64,000 bases of DNA from an uncultured Ulvibacter sp. (GCA_913063405.1 CAJXZB010000002.1:94246-158245); one strand, 5' to 3'. Shown: positions 27,650 to 37,006, counted from the stretch's first letter. Notes: generated by a model from the sequence alone, not told the origin. Translations and numbers: made by a program.

Positions 27650-28135
27650 CTATTGTTGAAAGACTTCCTCTATACTAAAGCCAACATCAGTAACTCCTTC
27701 TAAATTTGTAACGCCATCTACCTCACCGTTATTGCGGACCGCTTGCTCAATAGAAATGGAATAAATCCCTTCCTCAAAAAAGGAAACATCTTCTTTATAC
27801 CAAAACTTATTTTCCTTTATACTACCAATGCCTTCACCAAGCCAAGACCCATCTGGATTTGCCATTCGATATTCTAACGTATCTGTAACTGTCATTCCGT
27901 GAGGAAAATTCATCGAAACAATTAAAAAAAGATTGTTAAACTTATACTCGTTACTATTTCTAACGTGCAAAAACACATTGTATTTTCTCAACGAATCTAA
28001 TTGTGGAACCTCAAAATTCACCACCTCATCTTTATTCCAAATTCCTGGAAAGGTCTTAGTTTTACTAGCAATGATGCCGGTATCACAAGAAAATATTAAA
28101 AAAAGAAGGGCAATAAATGCAATACTATTTCGCAT
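27650..28135 (-). CDS. gldH: Gliding motility lipoprotein GldH
   Basis: The 161-residue protein has a lipoprotein signal ending LLFLIFSC (Cys17). The body matches GldH: KTFPGIWNKDEVVNFEVPQL, NNLFLIVSMNFPHG and the closing GVTDVGFSIEE. GldH is needed for gliding in Flavobacterium johnsoniae and is a membrane-linked lipoprotein. The gene begins inside the end of ricT (11-base overlap) and precedes the PBP1A gene, an order common in the family. Confidence 0.92.
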   Translation of the reverse strand: MRNSIAFIALLFLIFSCDTGIIASKTKTFPGIWNKDEVVNFEVPQLDSLRKYNVFLHVRNSNEYKFNNLFLIVSMNFPHGMTVTDTLEYRMANPDGSWLGEGIGSIKENKFWYKEDVSFFEEGIYSISIEQAVRNNGEVDGVTNLEGVTDVGFSIEEVFQQ

Positions 28136-29390
28136 TTTTTTGAGGTTTTCGATTTCTGTTTTTGTTCTTACTTTTTGGTTGGTTTCCAGATTTATTTCCT
28201 CCTCGTTTTACTCCCTTATTCTGGTTTTGACTTTTACCTTTATTTCGACGCTTGTTTCTATTTTGCTTTGGCCTGTCAAAACGTGTAAGACTATCCTGTC
28301 CTACAACATTGCTAAATAGCTCCTTATCTGGAACAACAATCTCTTCAATGAATTCTTCTAAACTGGCAACTTTCTTACCTTTTTTATTGACTGTGATAAT
28401 TTCATTTACTTTTTCTAACGAAAGTTGATGCCAACTTCCACTCTCTTTCTCATAGGCATACCAAAGTAATCCCTTAAAAATATCTGTCTTCTGACAAACC
28501 GCCATTCCTTTTTCGGTGGCCAATTTTACATCACTCTTCGGAAAGCCATCCAAGGCATCTAAATAGGTGTCCAATTCATAATTTAGGCAGCACTTCAATT
28601 TTCCACATTGCCCAGCAAGTTTCTGAGGGTTCAAAGATAACTGTTGATAACGAGCGGCAGACGTATTCACTGATCTAAAATCAGTTAGCCAAGTCGAACA
28701 ACATAATTCCCGCCCACATGAACCAATTCCACCCAAACGCGCCGCCTCTTGACGAAATCCTACCTGCTTCATCTCAATACGACTATTAAAAGTTCTAGCG
28801 AACTCTTTGATCAATTCTCTGAAGTCTACTCTTTCTTCGGCTGTATAATAAAATACAACTTTCGAGGCGTCTCCCTGAAACTCAACATCACTTATTTTCA
28901 TTTGAAGACCTAAGCGAATTGCAATCTCTCTAGATCTTTTTTGTACAGCTGCTTCTTTATCTCGAACCTTCTGCCAAATGTCAATATCCTTTTGAGACGC
29001 CCTACGGTACACTTTAGGAAGTACTTCAGGATTAGGATTCTCCTTTTTTTTCTTCATTTGAACACGCACCAATTCTCCAGTAAGCGTTACAATTCCAATA
29101 TCATGACCAGAATCCGCTTCGGTAGCCACAATATCACCAATACTAAGAGAAAAATTTTCAGAATTTAAATAGAAGTGTTTCCTTCCATTTTTAAAACGGA
29201 CTTCCACACCTTTAAAAGGCTCCATATTTGCAGGAAGTGTCATATTAGAAAGCCAGTCGAATACGGTCAATTTATTACAGCCATCAGTTCCGCAAGTACC
29301 ATTGTTCTTGCATCCTTTTGGCTGACCGTCAGTGCCTGTGGCACAGCTTGTACAGCCCATATTTTTATATATAAAGCTCTCTTTTAACAA
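28125..29390 (-). CDS. ricT: PSP1-domain regulator RicT
   Basis: The 421-residue protein has a Cys-rich N-terminus (GCTSCATGTDGQPKGCKNNG), a PSP1 domain from about residue 120, and the hallmark SCGRELCCSTWLTDF and GKLKCCLNYELDTY motifs around residues 224-270. RicT belongs to the Fe-S-containing Ric complex studied in Bacillus; its role in Bacteroidota is less clear. The last 50 residues are a Lys/Arg/Asn-rich tail that may bind RNA. It overlaps gldH by 11 bases. Confidence 0.93.
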   Translation of the reverse strand: MLKESFIYKNMGCTSCATGTDGQPKGCKNNGTCGTDGCNKLTVFDWLSNMTLPANMEPFKGVEVRFKNGRKHFYLNSENFSLSIGDIVATEADSGHDIGIVTLTGELVRVQMKKKKENPNPEVLPKVYRRASQKDIDIWQKVRDKEAAVQKRSREIAIRLGLQMKISDVEFQGDASKVVFYYTAEERVDFRELIKEFARTFNSRIEMKQVGFRQEAARLGGIGSCGRELCCSTWLTDFRSVNTSAARYQQLSLNPQKLAGQCGKLKCCLNYELDTYLDALDGFPKSDVKLATEKGMAVCQKTDIFKGLLWYAYEKESGSWHQLSLEKVNEIITVNKKGKKVASLEEFIEEIVVPDKELFSNVVGQDSLTRFDRPKQNRNKRRNKGKSQNQNKGVKRGGNKSGNQPKSKNKNRNRKPQKNAK

Positions 29391-29451
29391 AGAGAGACGA
29401 AAAAATTAAACAACTAATTTTAGGAGTAAAGATACCAATTTAAAACTTAGA

Positions 29452-30483
29452 CTACTTTTTGAATTTCAGCTTTTCTGAACGTCCTTTCTTAAAAATCTTA
29501 TTACTATTTGGAATCCCTTGTCTTAACCTTTTTTGCTCCTCATAAGGTAGTTGAATGACTTCCTTACATTCGTCACTACAGCAATTCTCCATTTCAGAAG
29601 CACAACTCTCACATTGAATAAACAACAAATGACAGGCTTCATTGTCACAATTTACATGAGTATCGCAAGCGGCGTCACATTGGTGGCATTGTGCAATCAC
29701 ATCCTCTGTAATCCGTTCACCTCTCCTATGATCAAAAACGAAATTTTTTCCAATAAATTTATTCTCTAAACCTTTATTTGAAACCTGACGCGCATACTCA
29801 ATAATTCCTCCTTCTAATTGAAAAACATTCTTAAACCCTTTATGTTTATAGTATGCACTCGCCTTTTCACAACGAATTCCACCTGTACAATACATTACCA
29901 ATTTCTTGTTCTCTTTATGATCTTTTAGATCTTCCTCAATAATGTCCAATGAATCACGAAAAGTATCAACATCTGGGGTGATAGCCCCCTTAAAACGACC
30001 TATTTCACTTTCGTAATGATTGCGCATATCAACTAATACAGTATCGGGATCTTCGATAAGTTTGTTAAATCGCTCTGCTCCAACGTGAACACCCTTGTTA
30101 GTGACATCGAAAGTGTCGTCATTTAACCCATCGGCAACAATCTTGTTTCGAATTTTTACTTTTAATTTCAAAAACGACTTTAGATCATGTTCTATCGCAA
30201 TGTTAAGCCGAACATTATTGAGAAAATAAATACCTTCCAAAAACTCTTTAAACTCTTTAAATCGAGTTGCTGGAATTGATAGCTGGGCGTTAATTCCTTC
30301 ACCAGCTACATAAATGCGTCCTAAGACATTGAGGTCATGCCAGGCCACAAACAAATGGTTTCTAAAAATATCGACATTGCCAATTTTGGCATATTGGTAA
30401 AAAGATAGCGTCAACCGGTCTTCTCCGGCGGCTTCCAAAAGCTCTGCTCTCTCTTTCGCACTTAAGGTGTTGTACAGTTGCAT
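29452..30483 (-). CDS. trhO: tRNA uridine(34) hydroxylase TrhO (rhodanese family)
   Basis: TrhO uses O2 to hydroxylate U34 of certain tRNAs. The 343-residue protein has the N-terminal acylphosphatase-like domain ending GRIYVAGEGINAQLS. A rhodanese domain follows, with the catalytic loop VMYCTGGIRCEKASAYY, and then a Cys-rich C-terminal region, CHQCDAACDTHVNCDNEACH and CESCASEMENCCSDEC, which may bind zinc. The start ATG at 30483 gives MQLYNTLSAKERAE. A minus-strand promoter core lies at 30531-30538. Confidence 0.94.
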   Translation of the reverse strand: MQLYNTLSAKERAELLEAAGEDRLTLSFYQYAKIGNVDIFRNHLFVAWHDLNVLGRIYVAGEGINAQLSIPATRFKEFKEFLEGIYFLNNVRLNIAIEHDLKSFLKLKVKIRNKIVADGLNDDTFDVTNKGVHVGAERFNKLIEDPDTVLVDMRNHYESEIGRFKGAITPDVDTFRDSLDIIEEDLKDHKENKKLVMYCTGGIRCEKASAYYKHKGFKNVFQLEGGIIEYARQVSNKGLENKFIGKNFVFDHRRGERITEDVIAQCHQCDAACDTHVNCDNEACHLLFIQCESCASEMENCCSDECKEVIQLPYEEQKRLRQGIPNSNKIFKKGRSEKLKFKK

Positions 30484-30530
30484 GCTATACTTTTTTAGTG
30501 AAAAGAATAAATAATGTAATAAAATTTTGG

Positions 30531-30538
30531 CAAAAATA
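30531..30538 (-). promoter_or_regulatory. Promoter core of trhO
   Basis: CAAAAATA on the plus strand reads TATTTTTG on the minus strand, an exact TAnnTTTG match 47 bases before the trhO ATG. Confidence 0.5.
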
Positions 30539-30857
30539 CTGCTTTCTTGTTTGTTGACGAAATCTCAACCAATATTCTAACCCACAAATTCTAAAGAGTC
30601 CAATGTTATACAACTAAACCGCATGACCGCCCCATTTAAAAGTTCATAGGTAAAAAAGACGTTATTTAAACAAATCTATTATTATCTCAGCGGTAAAATC
30701 ACTTCATTCAGAACCTCAAGAAAACACAACAGCTCATAGAGCTTCAATTCAAGACTTATCATTTAAGGAGCTCACAAAAAATTCATTCCAAAATGAATAA
30801 AAAACATTAAATTCAATAGTCGCAAGTCACGACAATCATCTCATTTGAAAATTTAAA

Positions 30858-30894
30858 TATTGGAATGTTTCCAAAATTAGGAATTATTCCAATA
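30858..30894. promoter_or_regulatory. Paired palindromes, candidate SOS-type operator of recA
   Basis: GGAATGTTTCC (30862-30872) and GGAATTATTCC (30880-30890) share the pattern GGAAnnnTTCC and start 18 bases apart. The outer arms TATTGGAAT (30858-30866) and ATTCCAATA (30886-30894) are perfect reverse complements, so the whole is also one large dyad. The second site ends 10 bases before the TATATTTG core at 30901, covering the region where polymerase would bind. Confidence 0.55.
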
Positions 30895-30900
30895 TCTGCA

Positions 30901-30908
30901 TATATTTG
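30901..30908 (+). promoter_or_regulatory. Promoter core of recA
   Basis: TATATTTG matches TAnnTTTG exactly. It lies 126 bases before the recA ATG. Confidence 0.6.
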
Positions 30909-31034
30909 TCATCAACAAAACTAAAAGGGGACGCCTGTTAACAAAATAAATAGTTTCCAGATATTTCATATTGCCATAGCGATGAAGAAATAGTACTTTA
31001 GCCTATCGGCTCCTTCACTAAATAATTATAATCG

Positions 31035-32039
31035 ATGAGTAACGAAAACGAAGCAAAATTAAAAGCATTAAAGCTTACATTAGATAAACTTGATAAAACC
31101 TACGGAAAGGGAACCGTAATGAAAATGGGGGATAAGGCCATTGTAGAGGTGGATGTTATCCCAACAGGATCTCTTGGACTAGATGTCGCCCTTGGTGTTG
31201 GAGGCTATCCAAGAGGTAGAGTAGTTGAAATATATGGTCCAGAATCTTCTGGAAAAACCACCTTGACACTTCATGCTATTGCGGAGGCTCAAAAAAAAGG
31301 TGGGATAGCTGCCTTTATTGATGCAGAGCATGCCTTTGATAGGTATTATGCGGAAAGTTTAGGCGTAGACATTGAAAATCTCATTATTTCGCAACCGGAC
31401 AACGGAGAACAGGCCTTGGAAATCACAGACAATTTAATTCGGAGTGGGGCTATAGATATTGTTGTAATTGATTCTGTTGCAGCCTTAACTCCAAAGAGTG
31501 AAATTGAAGGGGAGATGGGTGATAGTAAAATGGGACTTCATGCTCGTTTAATGTCGCAGGCTTTAAGGAAATTAACAGGCTCTATTAGTAAAACAAATTG
31601 TACGGTTATTTTTATCAATCAATTGCGTGAGAAAATTGGGGTGATGTTCGGGAATCCTGAAACTACCACTGGAGGAAACGCACTGAAATTTTACGCTTCG
31701 GTTCGATTAGACATAAGAAGATCAACTCAAATTAAAGATACGGATAGCAACGTTCAGGGAAATAAAACCCGCGTTAAAGTGGTAAAAAATAAGGTGGCTC
31801 CTCCATTTAGAACTGTCGAATTTGATATTATGTACGGTAAAGGGATTTCCAAAGTAGGCGAAATCATTGACTTAGGGGTTGACTTTGAAATCATCAAAAA
31901 GAGCGGTTCTTGGTTTAGCTACGACGAAACGAAACTAGGGCAAGGACGGGATGCTGTTAAAAATTTATTATTGGATAATCCTGAATTAATGGAAGAATTA
32001 GAGGTTAAAATCAAAGCCTCTATTGAAGCCATAAAATAA
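31035..32039 (+). CDS. recA: Recombinase RecA
   Basis: RecA forms ATP-dependent filaments on single-stranded DNA for recombination and the DNA damage response. The 334-residue protein has Walker A GPESSGKT (68-75), the [10 protein letters not shown] motif, Walker [11 protein letters not shown], the loop L2 [20 protein letters not shown] and the NKVAPPFR segment. The C-terminal tail is short and less acidic than in E. coli. The gene is not followed closely by recX; a sigma-factor gene comes next after 132 bases. Confidence 0.98.
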   Translation: MSNENEAKLKALKLTLDKLDKTYGKGTVMKMGDKAIVEVDVIPTGSLGLDVALGVGGYPRGRVVEIYGPESSGKTTLTLHAIAEAQKKGGIAAFIDAEHAFDRYYAESLGVDIENLIISQPDNGEQALEITDNLIRSGAIDIVVIDSVAALTPKSEIEGEMGDSKMGLHARLMSQALRKLTGSISKTNCTVIFINQLREKIGVMFGNPETTTGGNALKFYASVRLDIRRSTQIKDTDSNVQGNKTRVKVVKNKVAPPFRTVEFDIMYGKGISKVGEIIDLGVDFEIIKKSGSWFSYDETKLGQGRDAVKNLLLDNPELMEELEVKIKASIEAIK

Positions 32040-32171
32040 TTAACATATCCCCGCACGCAACCCTTTTAATCAATTGGCATCTAGTTTATGTAGAAACCTT
32101 GATTATTATGGTTGCCGCTTACCAAATGATGTAAGTTGCTACAATTTAAATAATAACTCACGGGACTGCAT

Positions 32172-32717
32172 TTGACTTTAGACGAGCTCATCATACAATG
32201 TAAGAAGCAAGAAGCTACGGCACAGGGAGAGTTGTACCAGCGATATTCTAGTACTCTCTTTTCAATTTGCCTTCGTTATTCTCCTAATTATGCTGAAGCT
32301 GAAGATAGTTTGCAAGATGCTTTCTTAACTATTTTCAAAAAAGTAGATCAGTTTAAAGACAAAGGTTCTTTTGAAGGGTGGATGAAACGCATTACCGTAA
32401 ACACTGTTCTTCAAAAATATCGTAAACAACGTGTTTTTGACATAGTGAGAGAAGACCAGATCAAGGATGAAGCTGATGTTTTGGTAGAAGATGAAGGAAT
32501 CCCTTTGGACTTTCTACTGAAAATTATTCAACAATTACCGGATCGATATAGATTGGTCTTTACGATGTACGTGATGGATGATTATTCACATAAAGAGATT
32601 GCCAAAATGTTAGGAATCTCGGATGGTACGTCTAAATCCAACCTGGCAAGAGCTAGAAACATATTGAAAATAAAGATTGATGATTACAATAGTGCGAACA
32701 GAGCATCATACAATTAA
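32172..32717 (+). CDS. Sigma-70 family (ECF-type) RNA polymerase sigma factor
   Basis: The 181-residue protein has region 2 (LYQRYSSTLFSICLRYSPNYAEAEDSLQDAFL with KGSFEGWMKRITVNT, residues about 20-80) and region 4 (LPDRYRLVFTMYVMDDYSHKEIAKMLGISDGTSKSNLARAR). The start is TTG 32172, giving a short N-terminus that fits the family. The next gene begins 39 bases later and encodes a membrane-anchored protein with an anti-sigma-like N-terminus, so the two probably form a signalling pair. Target genes are unknown. Confidence 0.93.
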   Translation: MTLDELIIQCKKQEATAQGELYQRYSSTLFSICLRYSPNYAEAEDSLQDAFLTIFKKVDQFKDKGSFEGWMKRITVNTVLQKYRKQRVFDIVREDQIKDEADVLVEDEGIPLDFLLKIIQQLPDRYRLVFTMYVMDDYSHKEIAKMLGISDGTSKSNLARARNILKIKIDDYNSANRASYN

Positions 32718-32756
32718 ATTTTAAATTAGTATTATCTCGATTGTGAGATTAGGTTT

Positions 32757-34328
32757 ATGAAAGACAAAAAGCATATAGACAAGCTTTTTAAAGATCGCTT
32801 CAACGATTTTGAAGTTTCCCCTTCACCTGAAGTCTGGGGTAGTATACAGGCTTCTTTAGAAAAGAGGAAAAAGGACCGCAGTTTGATTCCTCTTTGGTGG
32901 AAAATGGGTGGTGTGGCTGCTCTGTTAGCATTATTACTTACTATTGGAAATTCAGTATTTAACACTTCCAACATCGATTCTCCTATTGTTACAAATGACG
33001 AAACAACTCGATCTTTAGAAGTGGATGGCGATAAAAACCCATTGATTAAAGAGAAGATACTTAATAAGGAGGTAATTACTTCAGAAGAAAATACAGCCGT
33101 GATAGTTCCTAATGAAACCGAAAATGCTTCAAAAATTAAATCGGTTGATAATTCAAATTCTAAAAAAGCAATTTACAATAAGACAAAATCGTCTCAAGAT
33201 GCAATCGCTGTTGAAACGAAAGCTTTAGAAAATAGCCAGCTACAAGAAAAAACAATTGTTCAAAAGAATAAATTGATTAAAGACAACATTCCAACTATTA
33301 TTGATGCTAAAAAAGAAGCTGTTGCAATAGTTTCTAATCAAAAAAAAGCACTTTCAGAAAAAATGAATCAAGAAGTTGGTGGAGTTGAAAAAACAAACCC
33401 TCTTATTAAAAAGGATATTTCTATTGCTGAAACCGTTAAAACAGATATAGCTGCAACCGAAAAAAACGCAGACAAAACTACAACTGAAGCCTCTAGCTTA
33501 AAGGTAGCAAAAAAACAAGAAAACAAACAATCCATTCTTGAGGCTATTGAAGAGCAAAAAATAATTAAAGAGGCAGTAGCCGAAGAAAAAACCAAAGTTG
33601 ATCGCCCTTGGGAGGTTGCACCTAATTTTGCTCCTGTGTATTATAGCTCTTTGAGCAATGGGTCTTCAATAGACCCCTCCTTTGCAGATAACTCTCAAAC
33701 TGGAGCTGTTAATTTTAGTTATGGGGTACAGGTTAGTTACGCAGTGAGTGAGCGCCTTAGTGTGCGATCTGGAATAAGCAATGTCGATCTTAGCTATGCT
33801 ACGGCCGGTGTTGAACTAGGAACAGGTCCCGTTTCAGCAGCTTTGCAGAGTGTTGATTATGGAGGTAGAGCTACCGTTTTGACTGCTGTTGACAAAGGTT
33901 CTTTAGCTGATAATAATATAAGTGGAGAAGCAGCTTTTGAAAACATCACGCCTAAGGCAACAAACGGAGAGGTCAATATAGTTCAAAGCATCTCTTATTA
34001 TGAAGTTCCTGTAGAACTAAAATATTCACTACTTAATAACAAAATTGGTATCAATGTTATTGGAGGTGTCAGCACTTTATTTCTTGGAAGTAACGAAGTG
34101 TCTGTAAATGCAGGAGATTTTGAAAGTACCTTAGGAGAAGCAAATAATCTATCTTCAGTTAGTTTTTCGACCAACGTAGGACTAGGTGTTGATTATAAAT
34201 TATCTAAAAAATTTAAGTTTAATATTGAACCAATGTTTAAGTATCAGCTTAATCCGTATTCAGATTCGTCTGTCGACTTCAAACCTTATTATTTAGGAGT
34301 CTATACTGGATTAAGTTACAAGTTTTAG
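32757..34328 (+). CDS. Anti-sigma-like N-terminus, membrane helix, long linker and outer-membrane beta-barrel in one protein
   Basis: The 523-residue protein has a short cytosolic start (KLFKDRFNDFEVSPSPEVWG) and one membrane helix at about 46-66 (WWKMGGVAALLALLLTIGNS). A 210-residue Lys/Glu/Thr/Ala-rich linker follows, probably extended or coiled. A beta-rich C-terminal domain from about 282 ends in Lys-Phe (GLSYKF), as outer-membrane barrels do. The partner sigma gene is directly upstream. The arrangement suggests a link between the outer membrane and cytoplasmic transcription. That is inference; such proteins are usually annotated only as outer membrane beta-barrel protein. Confidence 0.85.
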   Translation: MKDKKHIDKLFKDRFNDFEVSPSPEVWGSIQASLEKRKKDRSLIPLWWKMGGVAALLALLLTIGNSVFNTSNIDSPIVTNDETTRSLEVDGDKNPLIKEKILNKEVITSEENTAVIVPNETENASKIKSVDNSNSKKAIYNKTKSSQDAIAVETKALENSQLQEKTIVQKNKLIKDNIPTIIDAKKEAVAIVSNQKKALSEKMNQEVGGVEKTNPLIKKDISIAETVKTDIAATEKNADKTTTEASSLKVAKKQENKQSILEAIEEQKIIKEAVAEEKTKVDRPWEVAPNFAPVYYSSLSNGSSIDPSFADNSQTGAVNFSYGVQVSYAVSERLSVRSGISNVDLSYATAGVELGTGPVSAALQSVDYGGRATVLTAVDKGSLADNNISGEAAFENITPKATNGEVNIVQSISYYEVPVELKYSLLNNKIGINVIGGVSTLFLGSNEVSVNAGDFESTLGEANNLSSVSFSTNVGLGVDYKLSKKFKFNIEPMFKYQLNPYSDSSVDFKPYYLGVYTGLSYKF

Positions 34329-34366
34329 GTTAGTTTTTTAGTTGGTTTGGGAATACCAAACATATT

Positions 34367-34397
34367 AAAACCGTTCTTCGCCATAGGACGGTTTTTT
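34367..34397. terminator. Bidirectional terminator between convergent genes
   Basis: AAAACCGT (34367-34374) pairs with ACGGTTTT (34388-34395), followed by a T tract. It lies between the barrel gene (rightward) and plsC (leftward). Confidence 0.8.
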
Positions 34398-34400
34398 TAT

Positions 34401-35141
34401 TTATACCGTTGGCTGTTGTAACTCCTTAAGAATAATCTCGTACGTCTGGTTCCTAAGCATTCTCTTATCCTCTAAACCTAATATTCCTGTAGGAATCACG
34501 TTGTGGATTTTTGCTCGCATCCTACCTGGGCATCCACTAAAGAAATCGTATGAAAAGCGATTTTTATTATCATGAAAGGTCATTGGTGCAATTGGAATAT
34601 TATGTTCTATTGCCAGGCGAAATGCTCCATCCTTAAACATATCCAATAACAAGCTCTTATCTTCAGGAACTCCGCCCTCTGGGAAAATACAAACACTTAA
34701 GCCTTGATTCAGTTTTTGTTGCGCAATTTCAAAAACATCCCGTCTACTTTTAGGATTGCTTCGATCAACAAGAATACAGGTGCGTTTATAAAAGAACCCA
34801 AACAGCGGAATCTTCGATAACTCTTTTTTACCCACAAATACAAAAGGATTCTTGCTAACATATAGCATCAGCATAATATCTGCCATCGAGGTATGGTTCG
34901 AAACAAACATATAACTCGCCCCCTTTTTATAGGTAGCCTCTCTTTTAACAACAGGATAGAAGCCCATTCCAAAGAGAATAATAGCTGCCCAGACACGTGC
35001 CAACTTAAAAAAATATGGATACCTGCTTTCTTTGAGGATACTTATCAGTAAAAAAGGAAACAAGACCAGTATAGGTAGGGCTACTAATATATAGAACCAA
35101 ATTCGATAAAGCGTAAAAAATATATTTCGAAATAACCTCAT
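34401..35141 (-). CDS. plsC: 1-acyl-sn-glycerol-3-phosphate acyltransferase
   Basis: PlsC acylates lysophosphatidic acid to phosphatidic acid in phospholipid synthesis at the inner membrane. The 246-residue protein starts with a hydrophobic segment (FYILVALPILVLFPFLLISI). It carries the HX4D motif in SNHTSMADIML, the FVGKKELSKIPLFGFFYKRT block and the FPEGGVPE motif. A minus-strand promoter core (CAAAAATA at 35149-35156) lies 7 bases before its ATG, so a very short leader is likely. Confidence 0.93.
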   Translation of the reverse strand: MRLFRNIFFTLYRIWFYILVALPILVLFPFLLISILKESRYPYFFKLARVWAAIILFGMGFYPVVKREATYKKGASYMFVSNHTSMADIMLMLYVSKNPFVFVGKKELSKIPLFGFFYKRTCILVDRSNPKSRRDVFEIAQQKLNQGLSVCIFPEGGVPEDKSLLLDMFKDGAFRLAIEHNIPIAPMTFHDNKNRFSYDFFSGCPGRMRAKIHNVIPTGILGLEDKRMLRNQTYEIILKELQQPTV

Positions 35142-35148
35142 TGAAATT

Positions 35149-35156
35149 CAAAAATA
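35149..35156 (-). promoter_or_regulatory. Promoter core of plsC, near-leaderless
   Basis: The minus strand reads TATTTTTG, an exact TAnnTTTG match, with seven bases before the plsC start codon. Confidence 0.5.
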
Positions 35157-35189
35157 ACGATTTGAATAATGTGAATGGGCTAAAAAAAG

Positions 35190-35197
35190 TAACTTTG
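35190..35197 (+). promoter_or_regulatory. Promoter core of trpS
   Basis: TAACTTTG matches TAnnTTTG exactly, 50 bases before the trpS ATG. A TTTG at 35161-35164 is somewhat too far for an ideal -33 element. Confidence 0.5.
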
Positions 35198-35247
35198 CTG
35201 AAAACTATGTTTAATTAAAAAGGTTCCTGACATCACAGGAAAAACTT

Positions 35248-36216
35248 ATGTCCAGAATTTTAACAGGCATACAAAGCACAGGTACTCCGCATTTAGGAAA
35301 CATTCTTGGAGCTATTATCCCAGCCATCGAAATGGCAAACAATCCAAAAAATGATTCTTTTTTATTTATTGCTGATTTGCATTCCTTAACACAAATAAAA
35401 GGTGCTACAGAATTACGTTCCAACACCTATAGTACTGCCGCAACATGGCTGGCCTTCGGGTTGGACATTGAAAAAACCGTTTTCTATCGTCAAAGCGATA
35501 TCCCTCAGGTGACAGAACTCTCTTGGTACCTAAGTTGTTTTTTTCCTTATCAACGTCTTACGTTAGCACATTCATTTAAAGACAAGGCAGACAGACTGGA
35601 AGATATTAATTCTGGATTATTTACGTATCCCATGCTTATGGCAGCAGATATCCTTTTATACGATGCGGAAATAGTTCCCGTTGGCAAAGACCAGCTCCAA
35701 CATTTAGAAATGACTAGAGATGTGGCTTCACGTTTTCATGCACAATTAGGTGAAACCTTCGTCCTACCAGAAGCTCAAGTGCAAAAAAGCACCATGTTAG
35801 TTCCAGGAACAGATGGCACTAAAATGAGCAAATCAAAAAAAAATCACATTGATATCTTTTTGAACGATAAGAAACTTCGAAAACAAGTTATGGGTATAGC
35901 TACTGATAGCACCCCGATGGAAGATCCTAAAAACCCGGACACTTGCAATGTATTTGCCTTATACCAATTATTGGCCTCTTCCAAAGCAACAGAAGTTATG
36001 CGCGGAAACTATGAAGGAGGAAATTACGGTTATGGTCATGCAAAGCAGGCTTTGTACAAATTAATCTTGGAACGTTTCTCAGAGGAGCGTAGTCGCTATA
36101 GCTACTTTATGGAAAACCTTGAAGAAGTGGATAAAACCTTAGAGTTTGGCGCTCTAAAAGCTACTAAAATCGCAAATGATGTTTTATCCAGAGTGCGCGA
36201 AAAACTTGGGTATTAA
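35248..36216 (+). CDS. trpS: Tryptophan--tRNA ligase
   Basis: The 322-residue class I synthetase charges tRNA-Trp. The N-terminal ILTGIQSTGTPHLGN contains the HIGH-type motif as HLGN, and PGTDGTKMSKSKKNHID contains KMSKS. The middle has GKDQLQHLEMTRDVASRFH, a family signature. Length is normal for bacterial TrpS. It stands alone between the divergent plsC and a convergent membrane-protein gene, with only 9 bases to the latter's stop. Confidence 0.97.
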   Translation: MSRILTGIQSTGTPHLGNILGAIIPAIEMANNPKNDSFLFIADLHSLTQIKGATELRSNTYSTAATWLAFGLDIEKTVFYRQSDIPQVTELSWYLSCFFPYQRLTLAHSFKDKADRLEDINSGLFTYPMLMAADILLYDAEIVPVGKDQLQHLEMTRDVASRFHAQLGETFVLPEAQVQKSTMLVPGTDGTKMSKSKKNHIDIFLNDKKLRKQVMGIATDSTPMEDPKNPDTCNVFALYQLLASSKATEVMRGNYEGGNYGYGHAKQALYKLILERFSEERSRYSYFMENLEEVDKTLEFGALKATKIANDVLSRVREKLGY

Positions 36217-36225
36217 GCCTAAAAT

Positions 36226-36936
36226 TTATATAAGAACCTCATCGTTTGGGTAACTGCAAAACTTGTAAAATAGAAAGAGTCCTAAAATGGAGAACATGTA
36301 TTGTAAAAACAGGCCTTCTGAGAACAAGTCATCAATAAATAGCAAATAATTTAACGTATCAAATAAATCACCAATTAATAAGGCCACAATCGAAACAAAC
36401 AGCAATGTTACTTTCTTAGACTTCCAAATACTAAAAAAATACCCTATCAACCCAAAACTTAATATAAATGTTTTGACGAGGGTAAAAATAAAATCGAAGG
36501 CAGTATGACTCAGCCCGAGGTTAAACTTATTTATTAATGCTACAATTTCGTAAATGAGAAGGGCATTCGCCAGAAGAACAACTAAAGATAGTACTCCATA
36601 AATACTAAAAACTAGATGTAACTCTACCTCCTTAAACAATTCTTGGACTATAAAGAAAATACCAAAGGTGGTTAGCAATTGAGCAATATAAACTAAGGCC
36701 ACCTGTTTGGGGTCCAAATAACTAAATAAAATACGCGCCAACGTAGCGATTAAAAGAATACTAATCACCCGCTTAAACACTTCGCTTTTCCCTAGATCTA
36801 TGACCAATCCTAAAATCAACAATGTTGAAAATGCGACAAGACTATTTTTAAAGTCATTGATGAAACTCAAATATCCTAAAGAGATTATAATCCCTAGAAT
36901 CAAAATTTGAGATACTAATTTTAAACTTATATTCAC
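36226..36936 (-). CDS. Unrecognised polytopic membrane protein
   Basis: The 236-residue protein consists almost wholly of hydrophobic segments, about seven, separated by short charged loops. The N-terminus (NISLKLVSQILILGIIISLG) may be a first helix. I see no catalytic or binding motif and do not recognise the family. It stands alone, convergent with trpS and codirectional with dprA behind a 70-base gap. Confidence 0.7.
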   Translation of the reverse strand: MNISLKLVSQILILGIIISLGYLSFINDFKNSLVAFSTLLILGLVIDLGKSEVFKRVISILLIATLARILFSYLDPKQVALVYIAQLLTTFGIFFIVQELFKEVELHLVFSIYGVLSLVVLLANALLIYEIVALINKFNLGLSHTAFDFIFTLVKTFILSFGLIGYFFSIWKSKKVTLLFVSIVALLIGDLFDTLNYLLFIDDLFSEGLFLQYMFSILGLFLFYKFCSYPNDEVLI

Positions 36937-37006
36937 GTTTTAAAGGTAAATAAATCTGTTTCAAAATAATATGCCCCACCCAAAAACTAACAAGTTTATA
37001 ACACCC

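Larger units (their letters stand above)
30484..31034. promoter_or_regulatory. Divergent trhO/recA intergenic region
   Basis: This 551-base stretch has no gene. It holds the trhO promoter core TATTTTTG on the minus strand (30531-30538), two palindromes and the recA promoter core (30858-30908), and then a leader of about 125 bases before recA. I see no riboswitch or open reading frame worth naming. Confidence 0.6.

Noticed and set aside
28125..28319. Rightward open frames opposite the Lys-rich tail of RicT
   Set aside because: They are shadows created by the low-complexity Lys/Asn codons of RicT.
30600..30850. A small gene or RNA between trhO and recA
   Set aside because: All frames are short with no start context, and no conserved RNA fold is visible to the eye.
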